This document shows, one piece after another, positions 1 through 7,641 of a DNA stretch of 8,989 nt. Positions within the stretch are counted from its first letter, which is position 1. Each line of letters begins with the position of its first letter. The stretch comes from Bacteroidales bacterium UBA1735 (GTDB lineage: Bacteria; Bacteroidota; Bacteroidia; Bacteroidales; Paludibacteraceae). The stretch covers positions 1 to 8,989 of the forward strand of contig DCID01000035.1 of the NCBI GenBank assembly GCA_002315745.1, written 5' to 3'. The notes beneath the pieces were generated by a model, which made no database searches, had not been told where the DNA came from, and saw nothing but the letters and a program-made list of their open reading frames with translations. The translations under genes were made by a program, and so were the position numbers.

Positions 1-492
1 CTGTTCGACGAGATCGAGAAAGCCCATCCGGATGTGTTCAACGTGCTGCTGCAAGTGCTGGACGATGGACGACTGACGGATAACAAGGGTAGGTTAGTCA
101 ACTTCAAGAACACGCTTATCATCATGACCTCTAACCTCACCGAGGAGCAGTTACGGGCATCGGTTAGACCGGAGTTTATCAACCGTATCGACGATATCAT
201 TCACTTCGAGGAACTGAACGAAGATGCTATCCGTCAAGTAGTTGAGCTGCAAGTAGGTCGCGTGCATAAGATGCTCGAAGAGCAGGGTATAGACCTGCGC
301 GTCACATCGGATGCGATAGGGTTTATCGCCCATGAGGGATATGACCCGCAGTATGGGGCGCGGCCTGTGAAACGGGCGCTGCAACGACTGGTGCTCAATG
401 AACTCAGTAAGCAGATCATTGGCGGACGCGTGGATGCCAAGAGGCCGGTGATCGTCGAACTGCGCGATGGGGAACTGAGGTTTAGGAACTAG
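1..492 (+). CDS. clpB: ATP-dependent disaggregating chaperone ClpB, C-terminal part (5'-truncated by the window)
   Basis: This is the last 163 residues of ClpB, the Hsp104-family AAA+ hexamer that threads aggregated proteins through its pore with DnaK in the cytoplasm. The frame is open from base 1, so the gene begins upstream; an internal GTG at 34 is not the start. Visible in the second ATPase domain (fragment numbering): Walker B end LFDEIEKAHPDV (D3, E4), the VLLQVLDDGRLTD segment, sensor 1 MTSN (42-45), arginine-finger segment RPEFINRID (56-64, R62), and sensor 2 GARPVKRAL (119-127, R121), followed by the small C-terminal subdomain. The match to ClpB rather than ClpA or ClpC rests on the GYDPQYGARPVKRA block and the tail. 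Oddity: only 10 residues separate sensor 1 from RPEF, where E. coli ClpB as I recall it has about 30. The gene ends at TAG 490-492 and has its own terminator. Confidence 0.95.
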   Translation: MFDEIEKAHPDVFNVLLQVLDDGRLTDNKGRLVNFKNTLIIMTSNLTEEQLRASVRPEFINRIDDIIHFEELNEDAIRQVVELQVGRVHKMLEEQGIDLRVTSDAIGFIAHEGYDPQYGARPVKRALQRLVLNELSKQIIGGRVDAKRPVIVELRDGELRFRN

Positions 493-504
493 GAAGGACT
501 AGGA
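488..504. repeat. Short direct repeat ACTAGGA x2 at the clpB stop
   Basis: ACTAGGA occurs at 488-494 and 498-504, a 10-base period, and the first copy contains the clpB stop codon. A related ATTAGGG follows at 504-510. It is probably a minor local duplication; no function is evident. Confidence 0.4.
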
Positions 505-508
505 TTAG

Positions 509-548
509 GGAGAAAAAGTGAGGCAAAATGCACTTTTTCTCCTTTTTT
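509..548 (+). terminator. Rho-independent terminator of clpB
   Basis: A perfect 12-bp inverted repeat (GGAGAAAAAGTG at 509-520, CACTTTTTCTCC at 531-542) encloses a 10-base loop and is followed by six T (543-548). The stem starts 17 bases after the clpB stop. It should end clpB transcription and insulate the next gene, whose promoter begins two bases later. Confidence 0.9.
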
Positions 549-549
549 A

Positions 550-581
550 TTTGTGTATGTCAAAAAAAAGTAGTATCTTTG
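550..581 (+). promoter_or_regulatory. Bacteroidota primary-sigma promoter for the giant surface-protein gene
   Basis: TTTG at 550-553 (-33 element) and TATCTTTG at 574-581 (-7 element, consensus TAnnTTTG) lie 20 bases apart, within the usual spacing for these promoters. Transcription should start near 585-590, leaving a leader of only about 15-19 bases before the ATG at 604. The leader is T-rich with no Shine-Dalgarno sequence, which is normal in this phylum. The spacer contains a run of eight A (562-569), so slippage there would change the spacing. No operator or riboswitch is visible, and the leader is too short to hold one. Confidence 0.8.
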
Positions 582-603
582 CACGCTTTTTTATTGTGCG
601 CAC

Positions 604-3600
604 ATGCGACGTATACGCGTAAAATATGGATTAGTGAGTCTGCTCATGTTGGTAATGAGCACGTTAGGATTATCGGCACAAACGCCGGTAACTGCTTTGC
701 CCGGTACATACGGTACGGAGTTCTGGGCAGGGTTCATGTCAAACAATGTGACTAGTCTGGAAGGTACCCCCCCGAAGTTTACTATTTATGCTGTAGCTGA
801 AGAGGCGGTAACAGTAGTTGTTGCATTGGGTAGTGCTCCTGGTACGGCATTGGGTACCATTGATATCCCAGTTGGCGGCGGTTTTGGAAAATTTGATGGT
901 CTTGATCCTAAAACATTCTATATTGAAGGTAAGGATGTTGAAAAAGTGGTGAATAAAGGTGTGGTTGTTTATGCCAAAGATGGAAAAACAAAGTTTTCTT
1001 GTTACGCACTTTCTGAGGTGGAAGGTACAGGATCGGGTTCTACTCGTGATGCAACACTAGTATTTCCAAAGGAGTTGCTGTGGAAGGAGTATTATGTCCA
1101 GACCTATCATGATGATGCTAAATCTACACAGTTCATAGTGGTGGGTACAGAACAAAATACGAGAGTGACTATTTATCCATCTGCTTTTACAACGCGCGGC
1201 GGAGCACCTGGAAATCCAATTCAGATTACTTTGAATGTGGGTGATGTGTATTTGGTGATGAGTAAAACGAAAGAACAAAGCGGAGGCACGGCTGGATCTA
1301 TTGACTTGAGTGGTAGTACTGTGTGCTCGGATAGACCAGTGGCAGTATTCAATGGTAACGAATTTGTGAAAATTCCTAATGATGCGACATACTCGGGTAA
1401 CCATACCTTTGAGCAAACTTTGCCTCAGATGCATCTTGGTTCAGAATTTTGTTTAGCATTGGCTGGAAGTACGTTGCGCAATCAGTTTTATTTAACTGCC
1501 ACGGTAGATAATACCAAAGTTCAAATAGTTAAATACAATAGTATATTAGGAACTCCATCTTCAAAAGAAGTGGTACTGAATGCTGGTGAATCTTTGACTG
1601 AATCTGAGGAATTGAACACGGTCTTATCGGATGCTCATATCACGGCAGATAAGCCCATATTATCTTATTCATATTTGTCTTGTGGTGGTGCGAACCAAGA
1701 AACATATTATGATATACAAGGTCATAAGAAAGAGTATAACTGGGGACATCCAACAAATGCAATGGTGGTACCATGGTCGCATCGTGTAAAAGAAATGAGT
1801 TTCTATACCGATTCGATTGTGAACCAATCGGATGAAGGTAAACAGAAATATTTTGTACAAATCATCACTTCTGTTTTAGATATAAATAAAATTACATTGG
1901 ATGGTAGTTTAGTAGATGTTTCTAATTTTACTACGATGGGTACTGACCCGACAAAGGCATACGCAAATATTCAGCTAACAACTCATGGTAAACACCGTAT
2001 TACGACAGATGGTTCGGGTTTTACTGGTTTTGTAATGGGCATGACTTCCGAATCACGTGCATACCAATATACGCTCGGTTTTAATCCTCCTATGCCGTAT
2101 GACTCGCTGTATATAGAGAACCCCGAACCGGTGATGTCTCCCGCATCATACGATTTGCCGTATGTGGAGGATAGAGGTTGGCTTCAACGTCAGTTGCGTG
2201 ATTGGCCTAAGGACGAGGAGCGCTTAGATACAGCCATTGTGTGCGATAGTACGACCTTAGATTTCTTCGGTTTGCTGCCCGACCGCAATGCAGGGGACTC
2301 AGTAGTGTGGAAGATCTATAAGTGCGACAATAAGTCGTTGAAGAAGCAAGAGCCACCTATCTTTACCGAGGATCAGTCTGCTCCTGACCAACGGGTGAAG
2401 AACCATAAGTTGGAGTACCAGTTCATCTTAGATGATCAAAAAAAATTAGACCCCTCGAAGCGTGATCCATTCCAGTACTATTCGGTGGAGATGGAGCGGT
2501 ATAAGAACCATATTATCTGTACCGAACTCGATCCCGATCCCGATACGTTACGGACCATGGTGCGCGTCAATCGTATCTACAACGATACGACTTGGCGTAT
2601 TGTGTGTGAGACGGATACGATCCACTTCTTCTATGATGATTACAATCATCCTGGTGTAGGTGAAAAAGCTATATCTATCTTTAAGTTTGAAACAAAAGAT
2701 TTGGAGCACGACACTGTTCCTTTCCATTTGGGTGCGGACTCTATTACCCGTATTTATACTAGTGTAAATGGTTGTGACTCCATCGTAACTTTAATGTTGT
2801 GGGGATGCGATACGATTGTGCGCTATCAAGATACCACCATGTGCCAAGACTCGGTGCGTAAACTGAATATCAAGATTGATGGTAAGCAACGATTTAATCT
2901 ATCAAACTTCAAATTCCGAGATGTGATGAAACCATACGATACAATTTTTACGGATGTAAAAAAGTCGATTAATTGTATCGCACCAGGTGGTGTGATTGCT
3001 GACGAAGCAGCGCGGTGGGCTAAACATTGCCCCGAATTTCTTAGAGCAGGTGGAGGCTGTAAAGACTCCATGACGTTGCATCTGACCATCATGCCGAAAA
3101 CTGTATTTTGGCAAGATACATCGTGGTGTACAGGAGGTAATCCTCAGGCGGTCTTTAAAGATTGGATACGTAAGGATAGTACTAAGATCCTGCCAGAAGG
3201 CATTCGCCAAGATGATCCTCGCTTTAATGACAAAGGTGAAGGAATATTTATAGATACTATCTATTGGACAGTACCTGATTGTGCCGAATGCCCTGTTGAT
3301 CCTACGGGTCAAAGGAGATGTATCAAAGAGGTTGATATACTAACACTCCGTGTTATCTCTAATAAAGATACATCCCACGTGGTGCATATATGCCGTAACC
3401 AAGAATATGAGCACATGAAGGAATGGCCTAAAGGTAAGTACGTAGGTAAAAACATGCCCTTAGGCGAACATATAGACACCTGCCACGTGGAGATCAAAGA
3501 TGCCTCTGGAGCGGTGCTTTGTGAATATTGGGATACACTACATGTGTGGGTGCATCCCGTATATCAGGATACGTTGGCAACTATGCATGACTATCAGTCT

Positions 3601-6600
3601 GTCTGCCGAACCAAACCTGCTGTATGGGCTAATCACATAGGCGATGGCTCGCATGAAGTGTGGGATAAGGTGCATGGTAAACGTGTGTTGGCAAGTGCGT
3701 TGCCTACCGACAAAGCAGGTGAGTTTACCTTTGTGGATTCCTTAAAAACAACGACCTGCCCAGACTGCAAACAGGGTGTAGGGTGTGACTCTATCTGGAC
3801 ACTGCATTTGACGGTTAATCCCGATTATATCTTCCGCCAATCCTTCCAGTTATGCGATAACGATACACTGATGTGGCAAGGTACATGCTACTATGGCTAT
3901 AAGTACGAAGGCGATAAACCGGCGGAAAGTAAGATTGTGACGGCGGAATATGAGACGATGGACTATGAGGACACGGCTCGGTTTATGTCCATGTTCACGT
4001 GTGACTCTATTCATACGATGAAGATACGTCTCAATCCTACCTATGTGACCACCATAGATACGGCTATCTGTGAAAATCAAACCTATTGGTTCTTTGATAT
4101 CCCCTATCATTTTACCGCCAGTGCGACACCCTATATCTTAGATAGTGTGGCTAAGACTGAAACGTGCGAATGCGATAGTGGTGTGCTGCATACGATCATG
4201 GTGTACCCCGTGTATATGTACCATGATGTCGATACCACTTGCCAAGTGAAGGATGGTACATACGTATGGGAGAATCATCCGGTAGCGGGTGAAGAGAGAC
4301 GACAGATCTGGATGGTGGATAGTGCACATAGTAATAAGTGGCAAGTATGGACAGATGAGATACCTTTGTCTAAGGCAGGTCGCTATACCTTAATCGATTC
4401 ACTCCAATCCCACGCTTGTGCGGTTTGCAATAGCGGTAAGGGCTTAGGTTGCGATTCGGTCTATATACGCGACTTGAAGATTATTCCTACGTACTTCATC
4501 AGCAATGATCCAGACACGATTCTGTTATCCACGGAAGATACAGTACAATGGAGTGGTAAGGTATACGCGGGTTATAAGTTTATAGATATTCCTTCCCCTA
4601 TGCCATCGAATTGGGAAGTGATAACGGAAAGTAAACGCGATACTGTAAAATTCCACACAACGGATGATGTAGGAACGTATTTGTGCGACTCTATTCGTAC
4701 GACCTTTATTCAGTTAGTAGATATCTTCCGTGATACAACTTGGGCACCTGTGTGCGCCAACTGTACGTACGATTGGGTGATTACCGATTCGGAGACCTTA
4801 GAAGAACGACATATCCAGATCCCGCGTACGGAGAAAGGTGAACGTATCCCGCAGGCGGGCGAAATTATATGGTACTATGATTCGTTGACAAACCGCTTAG
4901 GCTTTGACTCTATCTATAACTTGCAATTGACGGGCTTCCCCTATAAGGATTCGCTGATGCGCGATACGACCTGTCAAGGCGCAGATTATGTGTGGAAAAA
5001 GCATGAGGGACATACCTTCTATATCGATGGACAACCCGTGGCGAAGATACCGACCGACGTCCAGGGATGGATCACTGTGGTCGATAGCATGAAGACCGAT
5101 ACGGTCTTTCTGCACCCCAAGGAGGGGTATATACCTGTTCATTGCGACTCGGTGTGGACGCTCGAGTTGTATATAGCGCCAACCTATAATGAGACGTATA
5201 ATGCGGAGAGGGTACATTTCGATACAGCTATGTGCTCGAACGATACGTTGCTATGGAATAGGCATCTCTTTGCCGCGTATGACTATGATGAGGCGGCACA
5301 TCCTTTGTTGCCGGCTCCAACGGCGCGGTATGACTCGATCATACATATACCGGGTACGGCAGGTGCGCTCTTTTATGACTCCACTTTCACAGCCGGAACA
5401 GTACTGGGCTGCGATAGTACGAACTACCTCACTATCCATATTGAGCCATCCTACTTCATGCCACTGCGCAAGGATTCGATAGGCGATAATGACTCTACGT
5501 GGTCATTTGGCGGCAAGGGAGGTACGTTACCGCTGATTACACGTAAGGATATCGTGGATCCCGAGGACTATACTTCGATTACTCGTGTAGTGATTGATAC
5601 GTTCTTTATTGACACGATCCCGTCCACCTCTTCGTGTCGATGCGACTCAATCGTGCGTGACTCCGTATGGATCTTCCCGACCTATCGGTATGTACAGGAT
5701 ACGGCTATCTGCTCGAATAACGACTGGGATTGGCGTCCGGAGTCGCCCAATGCGGATCGGTTCACGTATATGAACCTCCGCCCGTCGGGTACGTATTATG
5801 ATTCGCTATTGACTCAACAGACGGCATCTAATACACCGCAGGACTCTGTCTATGTGCTGAGATTGACGGTGCTGCCTGCGGCACGTGTGTTCGACGATAG
5901 TGCACGATGCAAGAACGATACGATGTACTGGAATGGACAGAAAGTGGTGTACCCAACCAAACATATTGAGGTGAACTATAAGAAGGATAGACAATCGAAG
6001 TGCGACTCGGTGATTGATTTGACGATGACGTGGTACGATTACTATCATTATCCTGTAGAAAAACCCTATCCGGACAATGACTCCATCTGCCGCTACGATA
6101 GTTATAAGTGGATATCCGAATGGGATGAAACATTAACTCCGCACACGATGGGGCTCCGTGGTGAGAAAGGTGAACGCTTTGATAGCGTGCCCACAGATAC
6201 GTTAGGTTGGATAGTGATCTATGACTCGCTCCAAACAACATCTGAATGTCACTGCGACTCCATATTCAAACTGCGCTATTTCGTCAAACCCTCGTATCGA
6301 TTCTTTGAGACCGAGGTGGCTTGTACGGGAGATACAGTGCACTGGCGCGATAGTGACTATGTGAGCGACAAGGCTACTATTGTGAAAGATTTAAGGCGAT
6401 ATGATGTGAAGGGTATCGCTTGTGACTCCATCTATTATCTCACCTTGACCTTTAACCAATCGTACGATAGTTTGAAGGTGGATACCATCTGTGGCACCGA
6501 TACGCTCTTTAAGTGGCGCGACCATGAGTTGGGCGACTTTGTAAAACGGACGCAGGCACTCTATACGCCGCAAGACACGGCATTGATGGATCGGTTGGAG

Positions 6601-7641
6601 ACAGGATCTGGTTGTGATTCGATCTTCCGTCTGCAGCTGAATGTGCGTCCTATCTATACCTATGAGTGGAACGATACGATCTGTGTGGGCGAGCGATATA
6701 AGTTGGTGGATAAATACTATGACTCAACCGGTGTTTATTCAGATACCTTGATCAACCATTTCGGATGCGATAGTATATTGAAAGTGAACTTGGCGGTAGT
6801 GCCCATCACGAAGTTTGATATCACGCCTGTCATTGCATGCGCCAATGATGGTACTTACACGTTGCGCTATCGATATAATACCGATTATGCGCCCAGAACG
6901 ATTAAAGTGGTCTATGATTCCATCGCCCAAGCCAATCGTTTCCCCAAAGATACGACCTTCATCCCCGTACCGGCAGGAGCAACAGAAGTGGATGTGGATG
7001 TCTTCCATCCACAAACACCGACCGACTATTTGCGACCAAACATTTATTCGGCGAAAGCATACTTCATCAATGGTACGTGTAAGGATCAAGAACTGCTGCG
7101 GCAAGATTATTTGTTAACGATGCAGTATCCATCTTGGGTAGCTGAACAACACTGGACAGACGCTATCTGTGTGCTCAATAAGGATTATAATGGTGGATAC
7201 GAGTTCTTTAAGTACCAGTGGTATAAGAATGGCGAGGCGATGATGGGTGAAACGAAGTCGTACTTGTTTGTACCACAATACTTAGATCTGAAAGCCGAAT
7301 ATCAGGTACTCTTGACGCGTACGGATGACTCGATAGCGATGCTCACCTGTCCGGTTGAGTTGACACTTCGCGATAGTTCGCTCATGCCAACTAAACCGTA
7401 TGTAAGCGTAGTGCCCTCGCTGGTGTTCAAGGAATCACCTTATACGAACATTATGTGTAATGAGGCTGGTTCATATACGATATATAATCCATACGGTGTG
7501 GCTATTCAATCCGGTCGCTTTGTGCCCGGTGAACATAATGCTTATCCGGTAAGGTTATCGACCCAAACGGGTGTGTACCTATTCTACATGAAGCAAGATA
7601 ATCATGGAGAGGAACGTACGGTTAAAGTGGTTGTACAATAG
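604..7641 (+). CDS. Giant secreted surface protein: IgGFc-binding-type N-terminal domain, CDSI repeats, T9SS sorting domain
   Basis: This 2345-residue protein is predicted to be exported by Sec and then T9SS to the cell surface or medium. Residues 1-25 form a signal peptide (MRRIRVK n-region, LVSLLMLVMSTLGL core, cleavage after LSA before Q26). Residues about 30-490 resemble the IgGFc_binding family: GTEFWAGF (37-44), YYVQTY (163-168), CSDRPVAVFNG (241-251), HITADKPILSYSY (345-357). Residues about 720-2068 are cysteine-anchored repeats (CDS-I/V...P-x-Y...DT-x-x-C). An Ig-like module with YQWYKNG (2204-2210) and a T9SS type A-like domain (about 2262-2345) finish it. The 604 ATG is chosen because it sits just behind the promoter and gives a complete basic n-region. 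The stop overlaps the next gene's start by one base. Adhesion or surface-stalk function is inferred; the name IgGFc does not show that it binds antibody. No catalytic domain is recognised. Confidence 0.88.
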   Translation: MRRIRVKYGLVSLLMLVMSTLGLSAQTPVTALPGTYGTEFWAGFMSNNVTSLEGTPPKFTIYAVAEEAVTVVVALGSAPGTALGTIDIPVGGGFGKFDGLDPKTFYIEGKDVEKVVNKGVVVYAKDGKTKFSCYALSEVEGTGSGSTRDATLVFPKELLWKEYYVQTYHDDAKSTQFIVVGTEQNTRVTIYPSAFTTRGGAPGNPIQITLNVGDVYLVMSKTKEQSGGTAGSIDLSGSTVCSDRPVAVFNGNEFVKIPNDATYSGNHTFEQTLPQMHLGSEFCLALAGSTLRNQFYLTATVDNTKVQIVKYNSILGTPSSKEVVLNAGESLTESEELNTVLSDAHITADKPILSYSYLSCGGANQETYYDIQGHKKEYNWGHPTNAMVVPWSHRVKEMSFYTDSIVNQSDEGKQKYFVQIITSVLDINKITLDGSLVDVSNFTTMGTDPTKAYANIQLTTHGKHRITTDGSGFTGFVMGMTSESRAYQYTLGFNPPMPYDSLYIENPEPVMSPASYDLPYVEDRGWLQRQLRDWPKDEERLDTAIVCDSTTLDFFGLLPDRNAGDSVVWKIYKCDNKSLKKQEPPIFTEDQSAPDQRVKNHKLEYQFILDDQKKLDPSKRDPFQYYSVEMERYKNHIICTELDPDPDTLRTMVRVNRIYNDTTWRIVCETDTIHFFYDDYNHPGVGEKAISIFKFETKDLEHDTVPFHLGADSITRIYTSVNGCDSIVTLMLWGCDTIVRYQDTTMCQDSVRKLNIKIDGKQRFNLSNFKFRDVMKPYDTIFTDVKKSINCIAPGGVIADEAARWAKHCPEFLRAGGGCKDSMTLHLTIMPKTVFWQDTSWCTGGNPQAVFKDWIRKDSTKILPEGIRQDDPRFNDKGEGIFIDTIYWTVPDCAECPVDPTGQRRCIKEVDILTLRVISNKDTSHVVHICRNQEYEHMKEWPKGKYVGKNMPLGEHIDTCHVEIKDASGAVLCEYWDTLHVWVHPVYQDTLATMHDYQSVCRTKPAVWANHIGDGSHEVWDKVHGKRVLASALPTDKAGEFTFVDSLKTTTCPDCKQGVGCDSIWTLHLTVNPDYIFRQSFQLCDNDTLMWQGTCYYGYKYEGDKPAESKIVTAEYETMDYEDTARFMSMFTCDSIHTMKIRLNPTYVTTIDTAICENQTYWFFDIPYHFTASATPYILDSVAKTETCECDSGVLHTIMVYPVYMYHDVDTTCQVKDGTYVWENHPVAGEERRQIWMVDSAHSNKWQVWTDEIPLSKAGRYTLIDSLQSHACAVCNSGKGLGCDSVYIRDLKIIPTYFISNDPDTILLSTEDTVQWSGKVYAGYKFIDIPSPMPSNWEVITESKRDTVKFHTTDDVGTYLCDSIRTTFIQLVDIFRDTTWAPVCANCTYDWVITDSETLEERHIQIPRTEKGERIPQAGEIIWYYDSLTNRLGFDSIYNLQLTGFPYKDSLMRDTTCQGADYVWKKHEGHTFYIDGQPVAKIPTDVQGWITVVDSMKTDTVFLHPKEGYIPVHCDSVWTLELYIAPTYNETYNAERVHFDTAMCSNDTLLWNRHLFAAYDYDEAAHPLLPAPTARYDSIIHIPGTAGALFYDSTFTAGTVLGCDSTNYLTIHIEPSYFMPLRKDSIGDNDSTWSFGGKGGTLPLITRKDIVDPEDYTSITRVVIDTFFIDTIPSTSSCRCDSIVRDSVWIFPTYRYVQDTAICSNNDWDWRPESPNADRFTYMNLRPSGTYYDSLLTQQTASNTPQDSVYVLRLTVLPAARVFDDSARCKNDTMYWNGQKVVYPTKHIEVNYKKDRQSKCDSVIDLTMTWYDYYHYPVEKPYPDNDSICRYDSYKWISEWDETLTPHTMGLRGEKGERFDSVPTDTLGWIVIYDSLQTTSECHCDSIFKLRYFVKPSYRFFETEVACTGDTVHWRDSDYVSDKATIVKDLRRYDVKGIACDSIYYLTLTFNQSYDSLKVDTICGTDTLFKWRDHELGDFVKRTQALYTPQDTALMDRLETGSGCDSIFRLQLNVRPIYTYEWNDTICVGERYKLVDKYYDSTGVYSDTLINHFGCDSILKVNLAVVPITKFDITPVIACANDGTYTLRYRYNTDYAPRTIKVVYDSIAQANRFPKDTTFIPVPAGATEVDVDVFHPQTPTDYLRPNIYSAKAYFINGTCKDQELLRQDYLLTMQYPSWVAEQHWTDAICVLNKDYNGGYEFFKYQWYKNGEAMMGETKSYLFVPQYLDLKAEYQVLLTRTDDSIAMLTCPVELTLRDSSLMPTKPYVSVVPSLVFKESPYTNIMCNEAGSYTIYNPYGVAIQSGRFVPGEHNAYPVRLSTQTGVYLFYMKQDNHGEERTVKVVVQ
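691..2073 (+). other. Domain: IgGFc-binding-type N-terminal region (residues about 30-490)
   Basis: The region shows the usual pattern of this beta-rich family: a GTEFW opening, an 'YYVQTY...TQFIVVGTEQNTRVTIYPS' type strand series, the 'SDRPVAVF' and 'ADKPILSYSY' turns that recur as 'sDKPv.v' in relatives, and an LNAGES element (325-330). In Bacteroidota such regions head large secreted proteins; their ligand is generally unknown. Much of its DNA, about 900-2060, is clearly more AT-rich than the rest of the window. Confidence 0.75.
767..773. repeat. C7 homopolymer near the 5' end of the giant gene
   Basis: Seven C in a row lie in codons 55-57 (GGT ACC CCC CCG AAG, Gly-Thr-Pro-Pro-Lys). The run is seen directly. 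A one-base slip would shift the frame soon after the signal peptide, so it could act as a phase-variation tract, though seven is short. Confidence 0.5.
2438..2445. repeat. A8 homopolymer inside the giant gene
   Basis: Eight A in a row code Gln-Lys-Lys (CAA AAA AAA TTA) around residues 612-614, before the main repeat array. It could be a slippage or polymerase-stuttering site. The frame is intact through it here. Confidence 0.5.
2761..6807 (+). repeat. Protein-level repeat array of about 17 CDSI modules
   Basis: Anchors fall at residues C724, C819, C1061, C1133, C1190, C1283, C1361, F1434, C1514, C1603, C1680, Q1746, C1800, C1884, C1940, C2004 and C2055, giving units of about 51-95 residues; the stretch 819-1061 is degenerate and probably holds two or more diverged units. 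Typical unit: CDS(I/V)xxLxLxVxPxY, then DTx(I/T/M)C, an aromatic-rich x-W segment, and a DSL turn before the next CDS. DNA copies are strongly diverged, with mixed codons for the same Asp-Ser pair, so this is an old array rather than a recent tandem duplication. The fold is probably Ig-like beta sandwiches in a rod, which is inference. Confidence 0.85.
7387..7638 (+). other. Domain: T9SS type A-like C-terminal sorting domain (residues 2262-2345)
   Basis: The end of the giant protein has the layout of type A sorting domains: a VVPSL opening (2269-2273), GSYTIYNPYGVAIQSGRF (2289-2306), LSTQTGVYLFYM (2318-2329), and the closing strand RTVKVVVQ (2338-2345). The usual PNP of the opening is PSL here. 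Such domains are recognised by the T9SS outer-membrane machinery and are normally cleaved, often with attachment to anionic LPS. Confidence 0.8.

Noticed and set aside
581..599. GCAC / GTGC inverted repeat in the leader of the giant gene
   Set aside because: Only four base pairs with an 11-base loop; too weak to call a regulatory structure.
528..755. Open frame of 75 codons overlapping the terminator, promoter and start of the giant gene
   Set aside because: It starts inside the terminator stem, ahead of the promoter, runs out of frame through the signal-peptide coding region, and its product resembles nothing known.
604..2073. Antibody (IgG Fc) binding by the giant protein
   Set aside because: The family name comes from a mucosal animal protein; nothing in this sequence shows that the bacterial domain binds IgG.
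2761..6807. CRISPR array or recent tandem DNA duplication
   Set aside because: The repeats exist at protein level with variable unit length and diverged DNA; no identical direct repeats with regular spacers were seen.
1057..7117. Many minus-strand and other-frame open frames of 60-137 codons inside the giant gene
   Set aside because: They are shadows of a long, clearly coding frame; none has a recognisable domain, promoter or start context.
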